Positions 1 to 11,500 of a stretch of 64,000 nt of DNA are shown in pieces; the stretch's first letter is position 1; each line of letters begins with the position of its first letter. The translations under genes were made by a program, and so were the position numbers. The DNA comes from Paramacrobiotus metropolitanus. Its lineage: Eukaryota; Tardigrada; Eutardigrada; Parachela; Macrobiotidae. The notes beneath the pieces were generated by a model, which was not told the DNA's origin, made no database searches, and worked only from the letters and a program-made list of their open reading frames with translations. The stretch spans positions 1,178,001-1,242,000 of the forward strand of contig NW_026570231.1 in the NCBI RefSeq assembly GCF_019649055.1, read 5' to 3'.

Positions 1-468
1 TACATAGTGCGTTTTGTAAACTGGATTTGAATAAATATTTGTACTTTACAAATAGCAAAGAAAACTTTGAATACTGATTATCTGATCCGTGCTATAAAGG
101 TCAGATCTATGTTTTTGTTTTGTGGAACCCATGCGGCATACATTGTACGACAAGCATTTTGTTAAATTACTGAGCGGTGGAGATCACTTAGTTTTACTGA
201 TCGTTTTACTACAAGCAGACTTCAATGCCTGTATTTGCAAGCTTTTCAAAATTCCGTCAATTACCTTCATGTTGGATTTAATCGCCCTTCGTGAGCTAAT
301 AAGCATTGCTAATAAGCATTATCATGATGACAAAATTGCCCCCACGACACGGTATGGCAGAGGTGAAGAAGAGAATATTTACCCTGCTGATTCAAAGTTT
401 TGTGATAGTAAAAACGTACTGTATTATTATTAAATTTCTATACTACAATTAAAAAAACTAATTTACCT
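1..468. other. Left edge, no supported gene
   Basis: AT-rich sequence. A 103-residue open frame on the plus strand (122-433) has no recognisable motif, no clear splice signals and no composition typical of the exons elsewhere in the window. This stretch may be intron or 3' flank of a minus-strand gene that continues beyond the window. Confidence 0.4.
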
Positions 469-630
469 TCCGAGTCACTAGTGCTGGAACCAAAAGAACC
501 TTTGCCGGTTCGGCAGTCCATGTCTTCCAGATCCACCGTCTTCCGTCTTACAGATATTAACCAAACAGGTATCACCTCGTACCCACCGCGGAATGACAGA
601 TCGGGCAGATTCACGCAGATCAAACTACTG
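469..630 (-). CDS. Possible internal exon of an unrecognised minus-strand gene running off the window
   Basis: A 162-base block on the minus strand is open in one frame. It has a good acceptor upstream (pyrimidine-rich, ending GTTGCTGCAG) and a good donor downstream (GGAAG|gtaaat). The encoded segment includes ICVNLPDLSFRGGYEVIPVW and ends in a Ser/Gly-rich stretch with a DLEDMD patch. I do not recognise the family. Neighbouring exons could not be identified: upstream sequence to about 960 gives nothing convincing, and the downstream part would lie outside the window. It could be a chance open frame between good splice-like sites. Confidence 0.28.
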
Positions 631-2032
631 CAGCAACACAAAATTAATACTAATTACAACCAAATAACATGGAAGTTTGTTTGACCGCTTCGGCTCGAAT
701 GGCGAAGTTGCATTTACAAACTGGCATCACAAAACATGACGAGCGGGGTGCTCGTATCGTTATATGCCGCGCGGGATCGGAAAGGAAAGACCACAGTACG
801 GCGGACATGTAACAAAGCTGTACATAGTACATAACCGGTCGGCAAGTTCCGGCAAAGTATCTTCCTTTTGAGCCTTCCAGCCTTCCCGAGATATGTTCCT
901 GCCTCTTATCGTGATTGTCAACTCCCTAATACGTCAGATATATCCCCCGCTCAAGTGAATCGATCTTGATCGTGATTCTTTATTTGTCATTAATCTAATA
1001 ATCCATTGCGATGATGCAGATTAACGCGTCTAACCGTCTAACCGACAACATGCAATTGCTGTTGGATAATGTATTAAAAGCGAGATTGATTTCAATAGTT
1101 GACGCTTGATAAGATTAGTTCATGCCATGAAACGTTGCCGGAGCCGCAACTGTGCATGCGTATGTCAGAGTGGCCGACCATTCTGTACTGAGGGAAATGA
1201 CAATTAATTTCAAGAGTATGAACACTCTTTTATTTCACGCCGTTACTCATCTACATACTTATTTTATTAGACCCCCATCCAAAGCAATTAGTTAACTCAT
1301 GTGATAACATCCTGGATAATGGAAAATGCAAACCAGTTGGAAGTGTTGCGGCACTGTGTCCTGCGCAACCCGAATTGTATCCAACCGCATCCTATCCAGA
1401 ATTTTCTCCCATCGCGACAAACAGGGCCATGGATACATCAATTACCAGCGAATCTTGACTGAATCAAAGCCGATTAAACGCTACAGTGATTTCATTGCCG
1501 CACTTGTCGTGAACTCTATCCCGCAATTTACAGCCGCTAAATTCTATGCAAAGTGCCACTGCCATTGATAAGGTTACACTTTTGGACACCATTCTTCACT
1601 TCACCAAAGGGCGTTATGCAGTGCTCTTGAAGGATATGTCAACTCCTCGTCTCCAAACTGCAAACCTATGATGCGATGAAAATCCTCGAATATGCAGACG
1701 TATTATACCGCCAAAAGATAACCACCGCAATACTACTGCTTAATAACGTCAGTTCATTTATGTAAAGGTCAATCAATCGTTGTTTTCACGTGTTCTTCGT
1801 TTCTTGTGGTCACAGTCAAAGAGCCATCCGAAAGTTAGTTTTCTTTTTAACTAAAATCCGAAAGAACCAAACAACCTGTCATGGAGTGTCATTACGTTTC
1901 TCGGGCTAACTAACGAAGAACATAAAGCGATTATTATACTGAAAAGAATTCAAATGTGACACTGTCTCAAACTCAGAACTAAAAGCGTCATAATAAAACC
2001 AGCGGCATTTATTATATCGATTTTTGCAATTT
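631..2032. other. Intergenic or intronic, no supported gene
   Basis: No exon chain could be built. Around 1320-1680 all three plus frames are partly open and one could be read as a decayed coding fragment, but stops interrupt every extended reading. Near 2008-2013 the minus strand carries AATAAA, which fits as the poly(A) signal of the gene that stops at 2033. Confidence 0.4.
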
Positions 2033-3535
2033 CTACTGGTCCAGTATGTCGTACTCATCAGGCTCATCGAAATTTCCAACAGAATCATCGCTCTGTGATA
2101 ATGCATCGTTCTCCCAATCTTCATCTTCATCCGCCGCTCCCGGCACCAGATCTACAACGCAAAATCAAATAATGCAAAAACTGAGTTGTCATCACCTAAA
2201 ATCATACCAAAACAGGAGAGTATGAGTCTGTACGACACACTCAATAATTACGCACAAATTACACACTGACCTGTGTTTTGTTGAGTTTCTTGTTGTTTTC
2301 GCTGTTCACGCTTCTCCTGTTGGACTCGCAGGCGATCCTGCCGACGGGCATTGATGGCGCGATTAATTCCGAAGAATTCGCAAAGCTCTTCGTCTCGGTC
2401 GCGGTTTGGCTGCGGCTTTAGTTGGTCCAACGTCAACATCCGCTCCACGTAATAGCATACCTAAATTAATTAAATTTTAAAACGCGAGCATACTGGCTAC
2501 GGTTTAATCAAAACCATAAAAGCCGCACAAACAAAAGTGCAAATAGTAGACATCATAGTGACAAAAAGAAGAGACCACAGCAAGACGAATGTAAATTGAT
2601 CGTTATTGAACCAAGACGGAATACAGCGATACAAAAAGCCGATTTGAGTGAAAAAGGCCCGGAAATACATATCCACATCAAACGTGGACAAATGTATCAA
2701 CTATGTAAATTTCCGATCTCTAAAATTAAAGTCGCGAATATGTCTGCCCTTTCATATTAATTTGCCGCCTCTTTCGGTAAACTGAGATGGCAAGTTAACG
2801 TAACTCACTTGATCGCAGTCGGTAACAGCCAGCGTCCATCCAGGTTTTGGCTGAATCTGATAATGCTCATTCAACACTTTTGAGACAGTCTGCAATTCGT
2901 CGTCCAAGATGAACCGCATTGTGCCGGTAATCGTGCCCAGCGCAAAGCTTCCCGGGACCACATAGATGAACATTTTCTGCTGTTCCTCCTGGAAAATCTA
3001 CATGTAAAACATGTAACGTGGAAGAGCATATGATCGAGAAACACACCTCCGAGATAAATCTCGTCATCACCACAAATTCCGCTGTCGACTCTCCTGGTTG
3101 CATTTCCGCGCTCTCTTCCACGGGCTCTTTACCACAGACAACGATCAGCTGCAGTTTGGAAATATAGATTAACGTCAACTCTGTAAATTTCTGCTGAGTA
3201 TGCAGATCTTTAACGACACGATAGACTTCCGAAACCGACTGGTTATGGTCCGAACGGAGACTCCAGCCGGCCTTTGAGACGGCATCCACAAACACCACAG
3301 GCGACGGAATGGACTGCGGGATTCCGCATTGTTTTCCGGTGATGGTTATCAACTCGATGTCTTGCAGCTTTACTGCTTGTGGTTGTCCGATAGACTGGCC
3401 ATCTACAGTCTGCTGAAGGCTTCCACTTCCTTGTTGGTTACGGCTTGTTTCTATGTTCGCATCGATGTCCATGGGTTCCATATTGCAGTAAAGGGCTGAA
3501 TCAGTTTTCAGCCGTAAACGGTAAACCGTAGTCAA
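2033..3535 (-). CDS. Unrecognised soluble protein with acidic C-terminus, four exons
   Basis: Exons on the minus strand: 3047-3535 (or from ATG 3481), 2809-2997, 2271-2460 and 2033-2151. All introns are GT-AG and phases agree (0, 0, 1). The result is 310 residues if translation starts at ATG 3481 (MEPMDIDANIE) or 328 from 3535; the second ATG looks a more natural start. No signal peptide or membrane segment is visible. The middle is rich in hydrophobic beta-like strands (for example FIYVVPGSFALGTITGTM). The last third contains a basic, Gln/Arg/Glu-rich predicted helix (RRQDRLRVQQEKREQRKQQ). The end is strongly acidic (AADEDEDWENDA to DEPDEYDILDQ). I do not recognise the family and assign no function. 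An AATAAA lies 20 bases past the stop. The exon chain is well supported; identity is unknown. Confidence 0.7.
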
Positions 3536-4220
3536 ATTTCAAACGCCTGCCTTATGTGTAAATAGGAAACGCTGTTAAAACAGCGATAAAATACTTGGTT
3601 TTTTATTATTCCGAAAACTTATTAACAGTAAGCGCTAATAACAATAACAAAACGATGCGTTTTGACACTTAAGTGATCTAAAGGTAGGGAATCCGGGAAA
3701 ACGAGCAATAATTACAAGCTTCATACAAGCTGCTATGGTACAACACGACTGCTCACCATATCGGTCCATCTCGTATTGTCCTAGCACCATTGCGCCTTCA
3801 CTGGTACTATGGTTGTAAGTACTTAGCAAGAAGAGTTTGTTATTGTCGCACAGGCCCGACTCGCACTACCGGTAGCTTGAAGATTCGAGCGGCAGTTGTC
3901 GAGAAAGAACAAACTGCACAGTTTCAAGAAATCAAACTTCAGAATTTGATTTTTGAAAAACATACAGTTATAATTTGTACATTCACACAAGACACACTTG
4001 CCAATGTCGTCAATTAAAATACTCGTGGTACATACGTAAACCAGAACTTATACCGTCCGAAGGCGTCCGTATTACTGTATACTGAAGCAGTACCGCTCTA
4101 CAACATTACAGACCGAACTGTTTTATATCTGTATATAATATTCCACTTTGTAGCCTAAAACAATTAATTGTATAATATCATTCTAGTACTACATCTATCA
4201 CTAAAATTTTTTATTTTGAT
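3536..4220. other. Intergenic, no supported gene
   Basis: Short upstream region of the minus-strand gene starting near 3535. Open frames on both strands here lack motifs and splice support. A minus-strand AATAAA (about 4210-4215) sits right after the stop of the possible small ORF at 4221. Confidence 0.4.
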
Positions 4221-4427
4221 TCAAGGGACAACTGCAGTACACTTTACGAATTTTGCATCTGGTTCATTTCTTGCCGCACATTCAGGGGTCACGAACTGGA
4301 ACAGGTAAATTCTTTTACCAGTTACTTTTACAAAATCCTGATTCCACGCAGACATACAGCTAACATTCTGCATAGTACCAAAAACAATTAACAAATGCCA
4401 TAAGAAACCACAAACAACAATGGCCAT
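4221..4427 (-). CDS. Possible small secreted cysteine-containing peptide
   Basis: From ATG 4425-4427 the frame encodes 68 residues. The start is strongly hydrophobic (MAIVVCGFLWHLLIVFG) like a signal peptide, followed by a roughly 45-residue tail with three or four cysteines (NVSC, PEC, KC). A minus-strand AATAAA follows the stop almost at once. An acceptor-like TTTGTTTTTAG lies just upstream of the ATG, so this could instead be the last exon of something. It lies only about 25 bases beyond the SNAPC3 poly(A) signal, which weakens the case for an independent promoter. No family recognised. Confidence 0.28.
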   Translation of the reverse strand: MAIVVCGFLWHLLIVFGTMQNVSCMSAWNQDFVKVTGKRIYLFQFVTPECAARNEPDAKFVKCTAVVP

Positions 4428-4539
4428 AAGAACTAAAAACAAAGAAATGATTTATTTCGGGGCTCCGTTGCCCAATAACGAGATCCAGTCGGTGCAAAAA
4501 GCCCGGTTAAAGGGAGAATAGCGAATCGCAGATCATTTT

Positions 4540-7215
4540 CTAATCATCGTAATCATACTCGTCCCCATTATCATCATCATCCATATCACCGTCCAGGGCG
4601 TTTTCATTTGAATTCCCCTGACTTGAGCTACAGTCAGTTATCACAGCCTGCGGTTCCCATTGCTGATTGTTGTTGTCGTAATTAAACAACTGATTACATG
4701 TTTCGCAAACGTATGCTATTGCTGCCGGAAACCGTTCAGATTTACTGATATGAAATCTGAAATGCACAACGACGTTCTGACATATCTCTGTTAAATCCTT
4801 CTTAAGCGAAACCAGAAAAATGTTCGAAAACCGGGCAATATACTCTAAATCAAAGCTGCAATCAGCAGGGCCCAGGTGTAGGGTTATAGGTCCGCAGATT
4901 ATTCTTTCCAAACCCAAAAGTAAACAAAAATAACTATGTCTCGTCAGGTTTAAAATAACTGTAATGTAATTTCAACTTTCTCCTAGCTGGTTTGAGCATA
5001 ACTGTAACTTGTACTAGTACGGCTTTTGCAAAAGTGGCACATACAAATATGTATATGTAATTGCCTTTTGTACCTTAGCTTATCCTTTCCTCTACGGCAA
5101 ATCAAACAAGCCGGAAGGCGGAATGTGTTCTTCATAATCACCCGTGGAAAATTTCCAGGTTCCACATCCTCCTCATCAAACAGTCGCGCGTCCGAGAAAA
5201 CAATCGAATGCTCACATCCAGCTAGGCCGTGTTTGTACAAATAGGGATAGCCTAGGCGCACAGGAATGTCCAGCAAACAACGAGATTTCAGCGGTTCGAT
5301 TACCATCTCCTCCTTCGAAAAACTGGTAGCTTCACACCATTCCTGATAATGTCTAGAAAGAACAAGAATTAAGCTTTCCGTAAAACGGTATCCATGAAGC
5401 AAGATAACAGGATATGGCTCATTCAGGAAGTCAACCTTGCTCTGGAAGATTCTAAGTCAAGGGCATCTGTGAAAAGTGTGTGCTCGATACAGAACAGTCT
5501 TTCGGTTTTCCAGCTCTACAAGTGCACATACCAAAGTTAGTTCTGCAAATGACAACACAGATTTCTGAACAAACTTTACTTGCAGCCTAACAAATAAATA
5601 AATCTAACAAATATCCACGGCAATTATGTCTTAAGAAATTATGTAAAATTGAGTGCTTTAACCCGCAGCGTAGTATTCTTTTGCTCCCTGATTTTATATC
5701 GTATTTGCCAGTGGTACTGGATATTCTCACAGAAAGAATAATGACATTATAACGTTAAAAGTTCCCGTCAGAAGGAATGAAATATTTGTCAGAGACGAAT
5801 AACTAATACGACCTAGCTTCCCTCACAAGTCAATACTGAAACAGCGAAGACTTAGCAATTTATCGTACCTCGTCCGTAAAAAATTTGCCGTTATTTTCAG
5901 CGCTTTCTTTTGCCACGGTGGAATCAAAAGGACACTGAATCAGGTTAGCCAAGTCCTCCAGTGTATGTGCGCCAAGACAGTACAAAACTAAAAATTTCGC
6001 TATTGGCACTTGGTTATTCTGTTAAAAAATCAATTTGTCTTAGTTCCCATGAAAGTTCAATATATCCATCAACAACAAGTATTACATGGTTTGATGGTTT
6101 TCCGCGATGTATGTGCACCGTAAGAACAATATCCGACACTGGCTGATTCGTCTTCCGCCGTGTTCCCAACCTCTTAACCTAAAGAACATGAAAAATAACG
6201 TAAATAAGACGTAAAAATATTGTACGAAATTAACAAATTAATGCAGTTGTGTGCTAAAAAGTCGACGGCACGTAATACGATAATTTTCCAAAACCGTCAG
6301 ACCGTCAATCATGCAATAATGGACTTACGGTGCAATTTACACATTTTCAAACTGCAACATAATTTTAAAACCAGAAGAAACAGTCGTCAATAAAATTACC
6401 ATCGTATCGCGCACATAAGGAGCTGAATACATGGATCGGCAATGCAGACTCAAGTTGCTCCCATTCATCGTTGCGTAACTATGCTCCAACGAGCGAAATC
6501 TTGAAGGAAACAACAGCAAGCAAAGCATGTATGTACTTCTGTAGCTCCTGAAACAAATAACAAATGCATACTGTACTACTTACTGGAGCGTGGTCAGGTT
6601 CGGTGCCCGATGCTTACATTCCTGCAAATTCGGAGGTTTTCCAAAATATTTCGGGGCAGATTTTTTAATGCGGTTCCGCAGTTCACTGTAAACACATGCC
6701 GTACGTTGAGTTAACACCTATGCACGTTACAGACCTTGGAGCGCCATTTACCGCATCTTATCCAAGAAAGCCTTGTTTTCCAATAAAGCGTCTCCAAGAC
6801 CGAGCAAGTGCATTTTCACTTGGTCTCTGGCATCCAACCTGCTGCAAGATTGATTTCGCGGAAGATTTGGATTAAACTTAGTAGTACTTTCACTGGAGTT
6901 CACAGGCAAATTTTCCCCTGCTGTAGGCAATGATACTCCATGCGAATAACGGGATCCAAGAAGGCCAGACAGCATCGGTAAACTCTCGGCGCTCTGCAGA
7001 GAATGTTCGGATTCCTGCAGGAAATGGCGAAGATTAACAAGGTCGGTAACGTACGGCGCTAAGACTTTCTTTCGTCCATGCAGTGTGGCTTTGGGTGTCC
7101 CCTCTGAGGTGACATCTTTATCGAATGCTTCCTCATTTCCATCTCCAAGATTAACAAAATGGGGAAGATCGTTGTCTACGTCCAAGCCAGCCATCCAATT
7201 TTGGTAGTCGTCCAT
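4540..7215 (-). CDS. SNAPC3: snRNA-activating protein complex subunit 3 (SNAP50), eight exons
   Basis: Exons on the minus strand: 6752-7215, 6584-6685, 6400-6499, 6086-6178, 5869-6018, 5436-5515, 5074-5352 and 4540-4756. Phases are consistent throughout and give 494 residues. SNAPC3 is the DNA-binding zinc protein of SNAPc, which binds the proximal sequence element and drives snRNA and other type III promoters in the nucleus. The C-terminal half carries the family signature: LGYPYLYKHG, then GCEHSIVFSDARL, then a zinc motif CLIC (residues about 412-415) and CETC (about 440-443) followed by FNYD. Upstream, IVLTVHIHR, VLYCLGAHTLEDLANLIQC and RLFCIEHTLFTD fit the conserved middle region. The protein is longer than the human one (about 411 residues) because of a variable N-terminus and an acidic Asp/Glu/Tyr tail after the zinc domain. 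The exon 6 donor (GCAAG|gttgac) is weak. Poly(A) signal on the minus strand at 4451-4456. Confidence 0.9.
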
Positions 7216-8530
7216 GTTTTTACGTTGACGCCGAGGAGCTGCCGCTTGTTGCTGTTATTTAAGTACATCGATCAACTTGCTCCTAGTGTCAAGACCTGCT
7301 GCTTATTAGTTAGTTCCGCTTGTCCCGGCTTGTGCAATGCAAACTGTAATCGCATCGGGATCTATAAAAGTATATAATTACACTAGAAATAGTGGAAATT
7401 TCAAATAATATGTATATATATAATAATGTGCTCTACTTTTACTTCCGTACACAATGTTGTGGTTTTGCTAGTGACAGTCAGATAGCACGTACACCCCCAT
7501 CGCCCCTCAGGAACTGCAGTTTAATAGAGTCACGAGGCCACTTTAATATTAGCCACAGTACTGTAATACTCGGTTGTTTCCCCCTTTAACTCCTTTGCTC
7601 ATACAGTCATACCGATACGTGAGTGCGAAGCAGCCCTTTAAACATGCAGGCAGTACGCACTGTAGGCAGCGCCGCAGCACACAGCACACAGCACAGTAGT
7701 CTCAGGCCTTGTCCCGAACGAAGCGAATCTCGTTGCGATACAGCAACTCCGCCTCGCGAGGTGGCTTCGCGTACCGTATCTGTAGGCGTGGCCACTGCAT
7801 ACAGCCACCTCGTGCGGTTGAGCAACCATACCAAAGCTAGATTCGCTTCGAATTCGAGACGAGGCCTCAATCTGCCTGAGTCTGGCCGGCTCAATGGTTT
7901 TTCGCCACCAATCGGATTCGCTTGTGGGCGGCGATTATTAGCTTCGCTAACAATAAACTCAGCCCGGTGGGCGGCGCTGTGAAGCAAACTATTTCTTGTT
8001 CAGCCGCTTAAATACAGCTAGCAGCCGCTCGCTTTCCGGGAATAGAATTTTTCTATGTGCGAGTTTGTCCTCCTAGTGCGTTGTACGCGAAGCCCCTTGA
8101 AAGCGAAATTATTTGATTCTCGCATGAACGTGGAAGGGTCAGTCACAACAGCGCCGGCTACTGTTTGCATCTGTGCTCTTTATAGTCTAGCGAGTATACG
8201 ATTTTAGCAGAGAGCATTATCCGATACTGAGGTTTACTGCCAGTCTTTGTTCTTGCCTTTTGTCGTGATATAGTCATTCAGTTACTTACTCCCAAGCCAA
8301 AACTGGAACAGACGCGGCTAACTTGCAGGCTGGTTGAGTTAGCTATGTTTGACTACCGAAACTACAAGCGCAGAGAATCACGGCGGAACATCCACAAAAG
8401 CATCGCCAAGCAAAAAGATTGATGCTCCAGTTTCCGTATAACCATATCTGAACGGATATTGCCCGAGTTTTTTCGGTCATCCTAATTGTAACGGAGCTCG
8501 TTCAACGCTTCCAATCGATTTGGAACAGCA
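7216..8530. promoter_or_regulatory. Divergent intergenic region between SNAPC3 and MEX3
   Basis: SNAPC3 starts leftward at 7215 and MEX3 rightward at 8531, so this 1.3 kb must hold both promoters and 5' UTRs. 7620-8060 is clearly more GC- and CpG-rich than the surroundings, as expected of a promoter; long frames there on both strands appear to be a side effect of composition. A TATAAAAG lies at 7363-7370 on the plus strand, but no start site can be fixed from sequence. A small inverted pattern (GCCTCGCGAGGTGGC region, about 7750-7765) is also present. Confidence 0.45.
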
Positions 8531-11500
8531 ATGCCCAGTCCAAGCTTACTACCGGCGCAGTATTCCAGTTTGGACAGCCTGGGTCCCCTGTCCAACGGAT
8601 CTCTCGGTGAGTCAGAAACTGTCTTATGACTATGTAGCAGTCAGTTGTTGGGTTGCAATTTGTTACTATCGTTTAACAAAATAATGGTATGGAGAATCTG
8701 AATATCAGTTTGGTAAATGTGGCGGCAACTAGCTGTAGAGTCACCTTTTATTTCCTGTTTCGAATTAGCGGGAAGTTTATCAGCAGTATAATCAGCTGGA
8801 GTTGTGAATTGCAACAGTTCGTAGCGATTGCGTTACCGGGTTTGGCAAGGTTATACGGCCAGACGTTGTAGTCTCGATCCACTTCGTCTTGTATGCGTAA
8901 CACTCGCGGCACAACGCATTGACTTGCGACTGCACAGTAGCTGAAAGTTTGAACCCGTTCACAAGCATCTCTATGACGTAGCCCAGTTGTCGATGATTTC
9001 ATGCGGCTAACGATGAGACATGCGCACACCATTAGGTTATTTTTGCTGCTTTGTTTTCCAGATTTTTCATCACTTATGATTTACCACAAAAGATTTTTAT
9101 CCGTTCTTCCTTTGTGCTATGACTCTTTCTTGTACGTAATTCCTAAGTTCTCGCAATGTTTCCCTAAGATGAAAGGTTGGTGTGAAATGTGAAGCGTACA
9201 TAAGTGGAAATTACAGGAATTGTGTCTGTTAGGTATCACTGTATTCAGGAAATAAGTGTGAGCTAAACTTTTGACTCGTTTCGTGTTTTCTTGACTGCTT
9301 AAATATTTACAAAAAGCGCCGTGAAAAATTATATTCGTGGTTATGGCTAAAGTGATTTGGACAGAACAGTTTAACAGTAGACCAAATCGCAGTCCTGATG
9401 GCTATCCCGCTTATCGGGACAATAAGCGGGGACGAAATGTGGTGGCTTGAGTTCATTTATTGACGTCCCCAAAAATTCAGCATTTTTTCGTTTTTCAGAG
9501 TGTGACCAGAGAACTTTACAGCTGGCTCTAGAACTGAGTCGCCTTCATCTTCAAGCGGATATTTCTCCAAATGGAAGTCCTGCCTTCATGTACTCTCCGT
9601 CGCTCTCAGCACGCTATGGTGGACCTCCGTCGCCAACCAGCGCTGCCGCTGCCGCCGCCGCAGCACTCTCGCAGTCCTTGAAACGGTCGCAGAACATGAC
9701 AGAGTGTGTTGCGGTACCTAGTTCCGAACATGTGGCGGAAATCGTTGGCAAACAAGGTATGTACTTGAATGCGAAGGTCTTGTATTGTCGTTGTCCTTGG
9801 AATGCTTAATAATTTGACTGCTTCCTGGAAATGTTGGGTAATAACCGTAATATGTATTGTGAGGCATTCAGATGCTGAGTGTATTGGTTTACTTCGTTCT
9901 GATTACACAAAAATGGTGTGTATAAATGTGAGACATTGCGCTAAAACGCGCAAGGAAATCGATGTTGCGAAGTCTTTATGCGTGAGCGTAGCGCAGATTT
10001 TTTTGATAAACTATAACCATATGAACTGTATTCCTTGAACTCTGCACATGGAAACCGAGATCACTGTCCTCATTCTTCGGTAGCTGGCGGTCGTGGAAAT
10101 GGGTTAATTTTGATGATAAAAGTAAAACCTTGTTAGACGATACTTTGCGGCTTATGCTTCCGATGGTGTTATCTAGACTGGCAGGGCTAATTTTATTTTC
10201 TCAGTGGTGTGCGACGATTTGTTACCTTATTAAAAACACGTTGATAAATGTTCTTAAAAATCTTTGAAAGTCTGGCGTTTTTTATGAAATTAGGTTGGGT
10301 GAATACCCTGCGCTCAGGGCTAAACGGGAATTGGTACTGCGTCTACTGGTTATTACTGGTATAGAGTATATAGACAGCACATTGCTCTTTTTCCCACAAC
10401 AGTCCAGTTTTGGCAGTCACACATCGGACTGATTGGGCGTTGTGCGCATCGACAACGCTCGATTCGAAAGTTGTATAACGGAAATATATTCCGCGTAGTT
10501 GTGTGCTGCTGTTTGTGCCGTGCATCCATCGATTTGTGGTGTTGATGTGTCATTCACGGTATCGTTACTTATTGCTTGGTACTCGTACTCTTTTTGATAA
10601 CACTTTTCCCGGTTGAATTTATGGAATTTATACATTTATTGATATTCGCTAATACGATTTTTACCTGTGCGCTTATATGTTTATTTAGCGAAATAGTTGC
10701 TGCTAATCATAAAAAAGATAGTTAATCAGTTGACTAAGTCCATAAATTTGTTAGTTTGCAGCGGTAGAACGCCGGAGTGATCGAACTGGTTCAGAGACAC
10801 TGTGTTAATAAACCTCTGGAACAAAGGATGGATAAGATAACGCTTTTCCGCTAGTTTCGCTTACAGGCTGACGCGGAGAGTTCAGAGGAAATTTATATGA
10901 TGGTTTCGCAGCGAGAGAAGAGGTCAATTTTTAGACCCACTCGATATTACTTTAGATTGATCAGGATCAGAAATGAGCAAATAATACCGGTCCGAGAGAG
11001 AGAAACTTGTTCTCATTCGGTGGCGCCTTGATCTGAAATATCACTGAAAGGCGCTTTCAGTATATTGTACACCGAAGAACGAGTGTGAAATTCCACATTT
11101 TCAACATTAGACTAAAATGCTTCCTCGCGTATCGCTACTGCAGTGATCGGCGCACGTAGACGGACGGCACTTAATACAGGCCACTGATATACACATAGCA
11201 GTAAAATCCTCATGAATCTGAAATTAGAGACACACCAAGCTCACTCTTAAGTTTGCGAGCGTGTTTTTGTGCTGAGTTTGAATGTGGGTCAATCAATATT
11301 ATGCATAGAGTGCAGGAGCAGGCTGCACGGCATTTCCATTTATAAGTTTACGTTTAACGGTTTGCTTGTTGAGCGGCTGACAGTATTATTCAGGCTTTCC
11401 CAGTGTGAATAACCAGGGCATACTGGATCCGAGGAGAAGAGTATTGCCCCTAAGCTGTATTCTTTCCGGTGTCCAGGAAGAGCATATTGAACACCAGTTG

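Noticed and set aside
1326-1680. Possible coding fragments in several plus frames
   Set aside because: Stops interrupt any extended reading, the product matches nothing I recognise, and no splice chain joins the open pieces.
2497-2700. Open frame with hydrophobic segments between exons 2 and 3 of the 2033-3535 gene
   Set aside because: It starts at TTG, its upstream acceptor is weak, and including it gives no phase-consistent donor to the next exon, while skipping it joins exons cleanly in phase 0. Treated as intron.
7607-7987. Overlapping long frames on both strands (119-126 residues)
   Set aside because: They mirror each other in a GC-rich, CpG-rich block just upstream of MEX3, have no motifs, and are best explained by composition of a promoter or 5' UTR.
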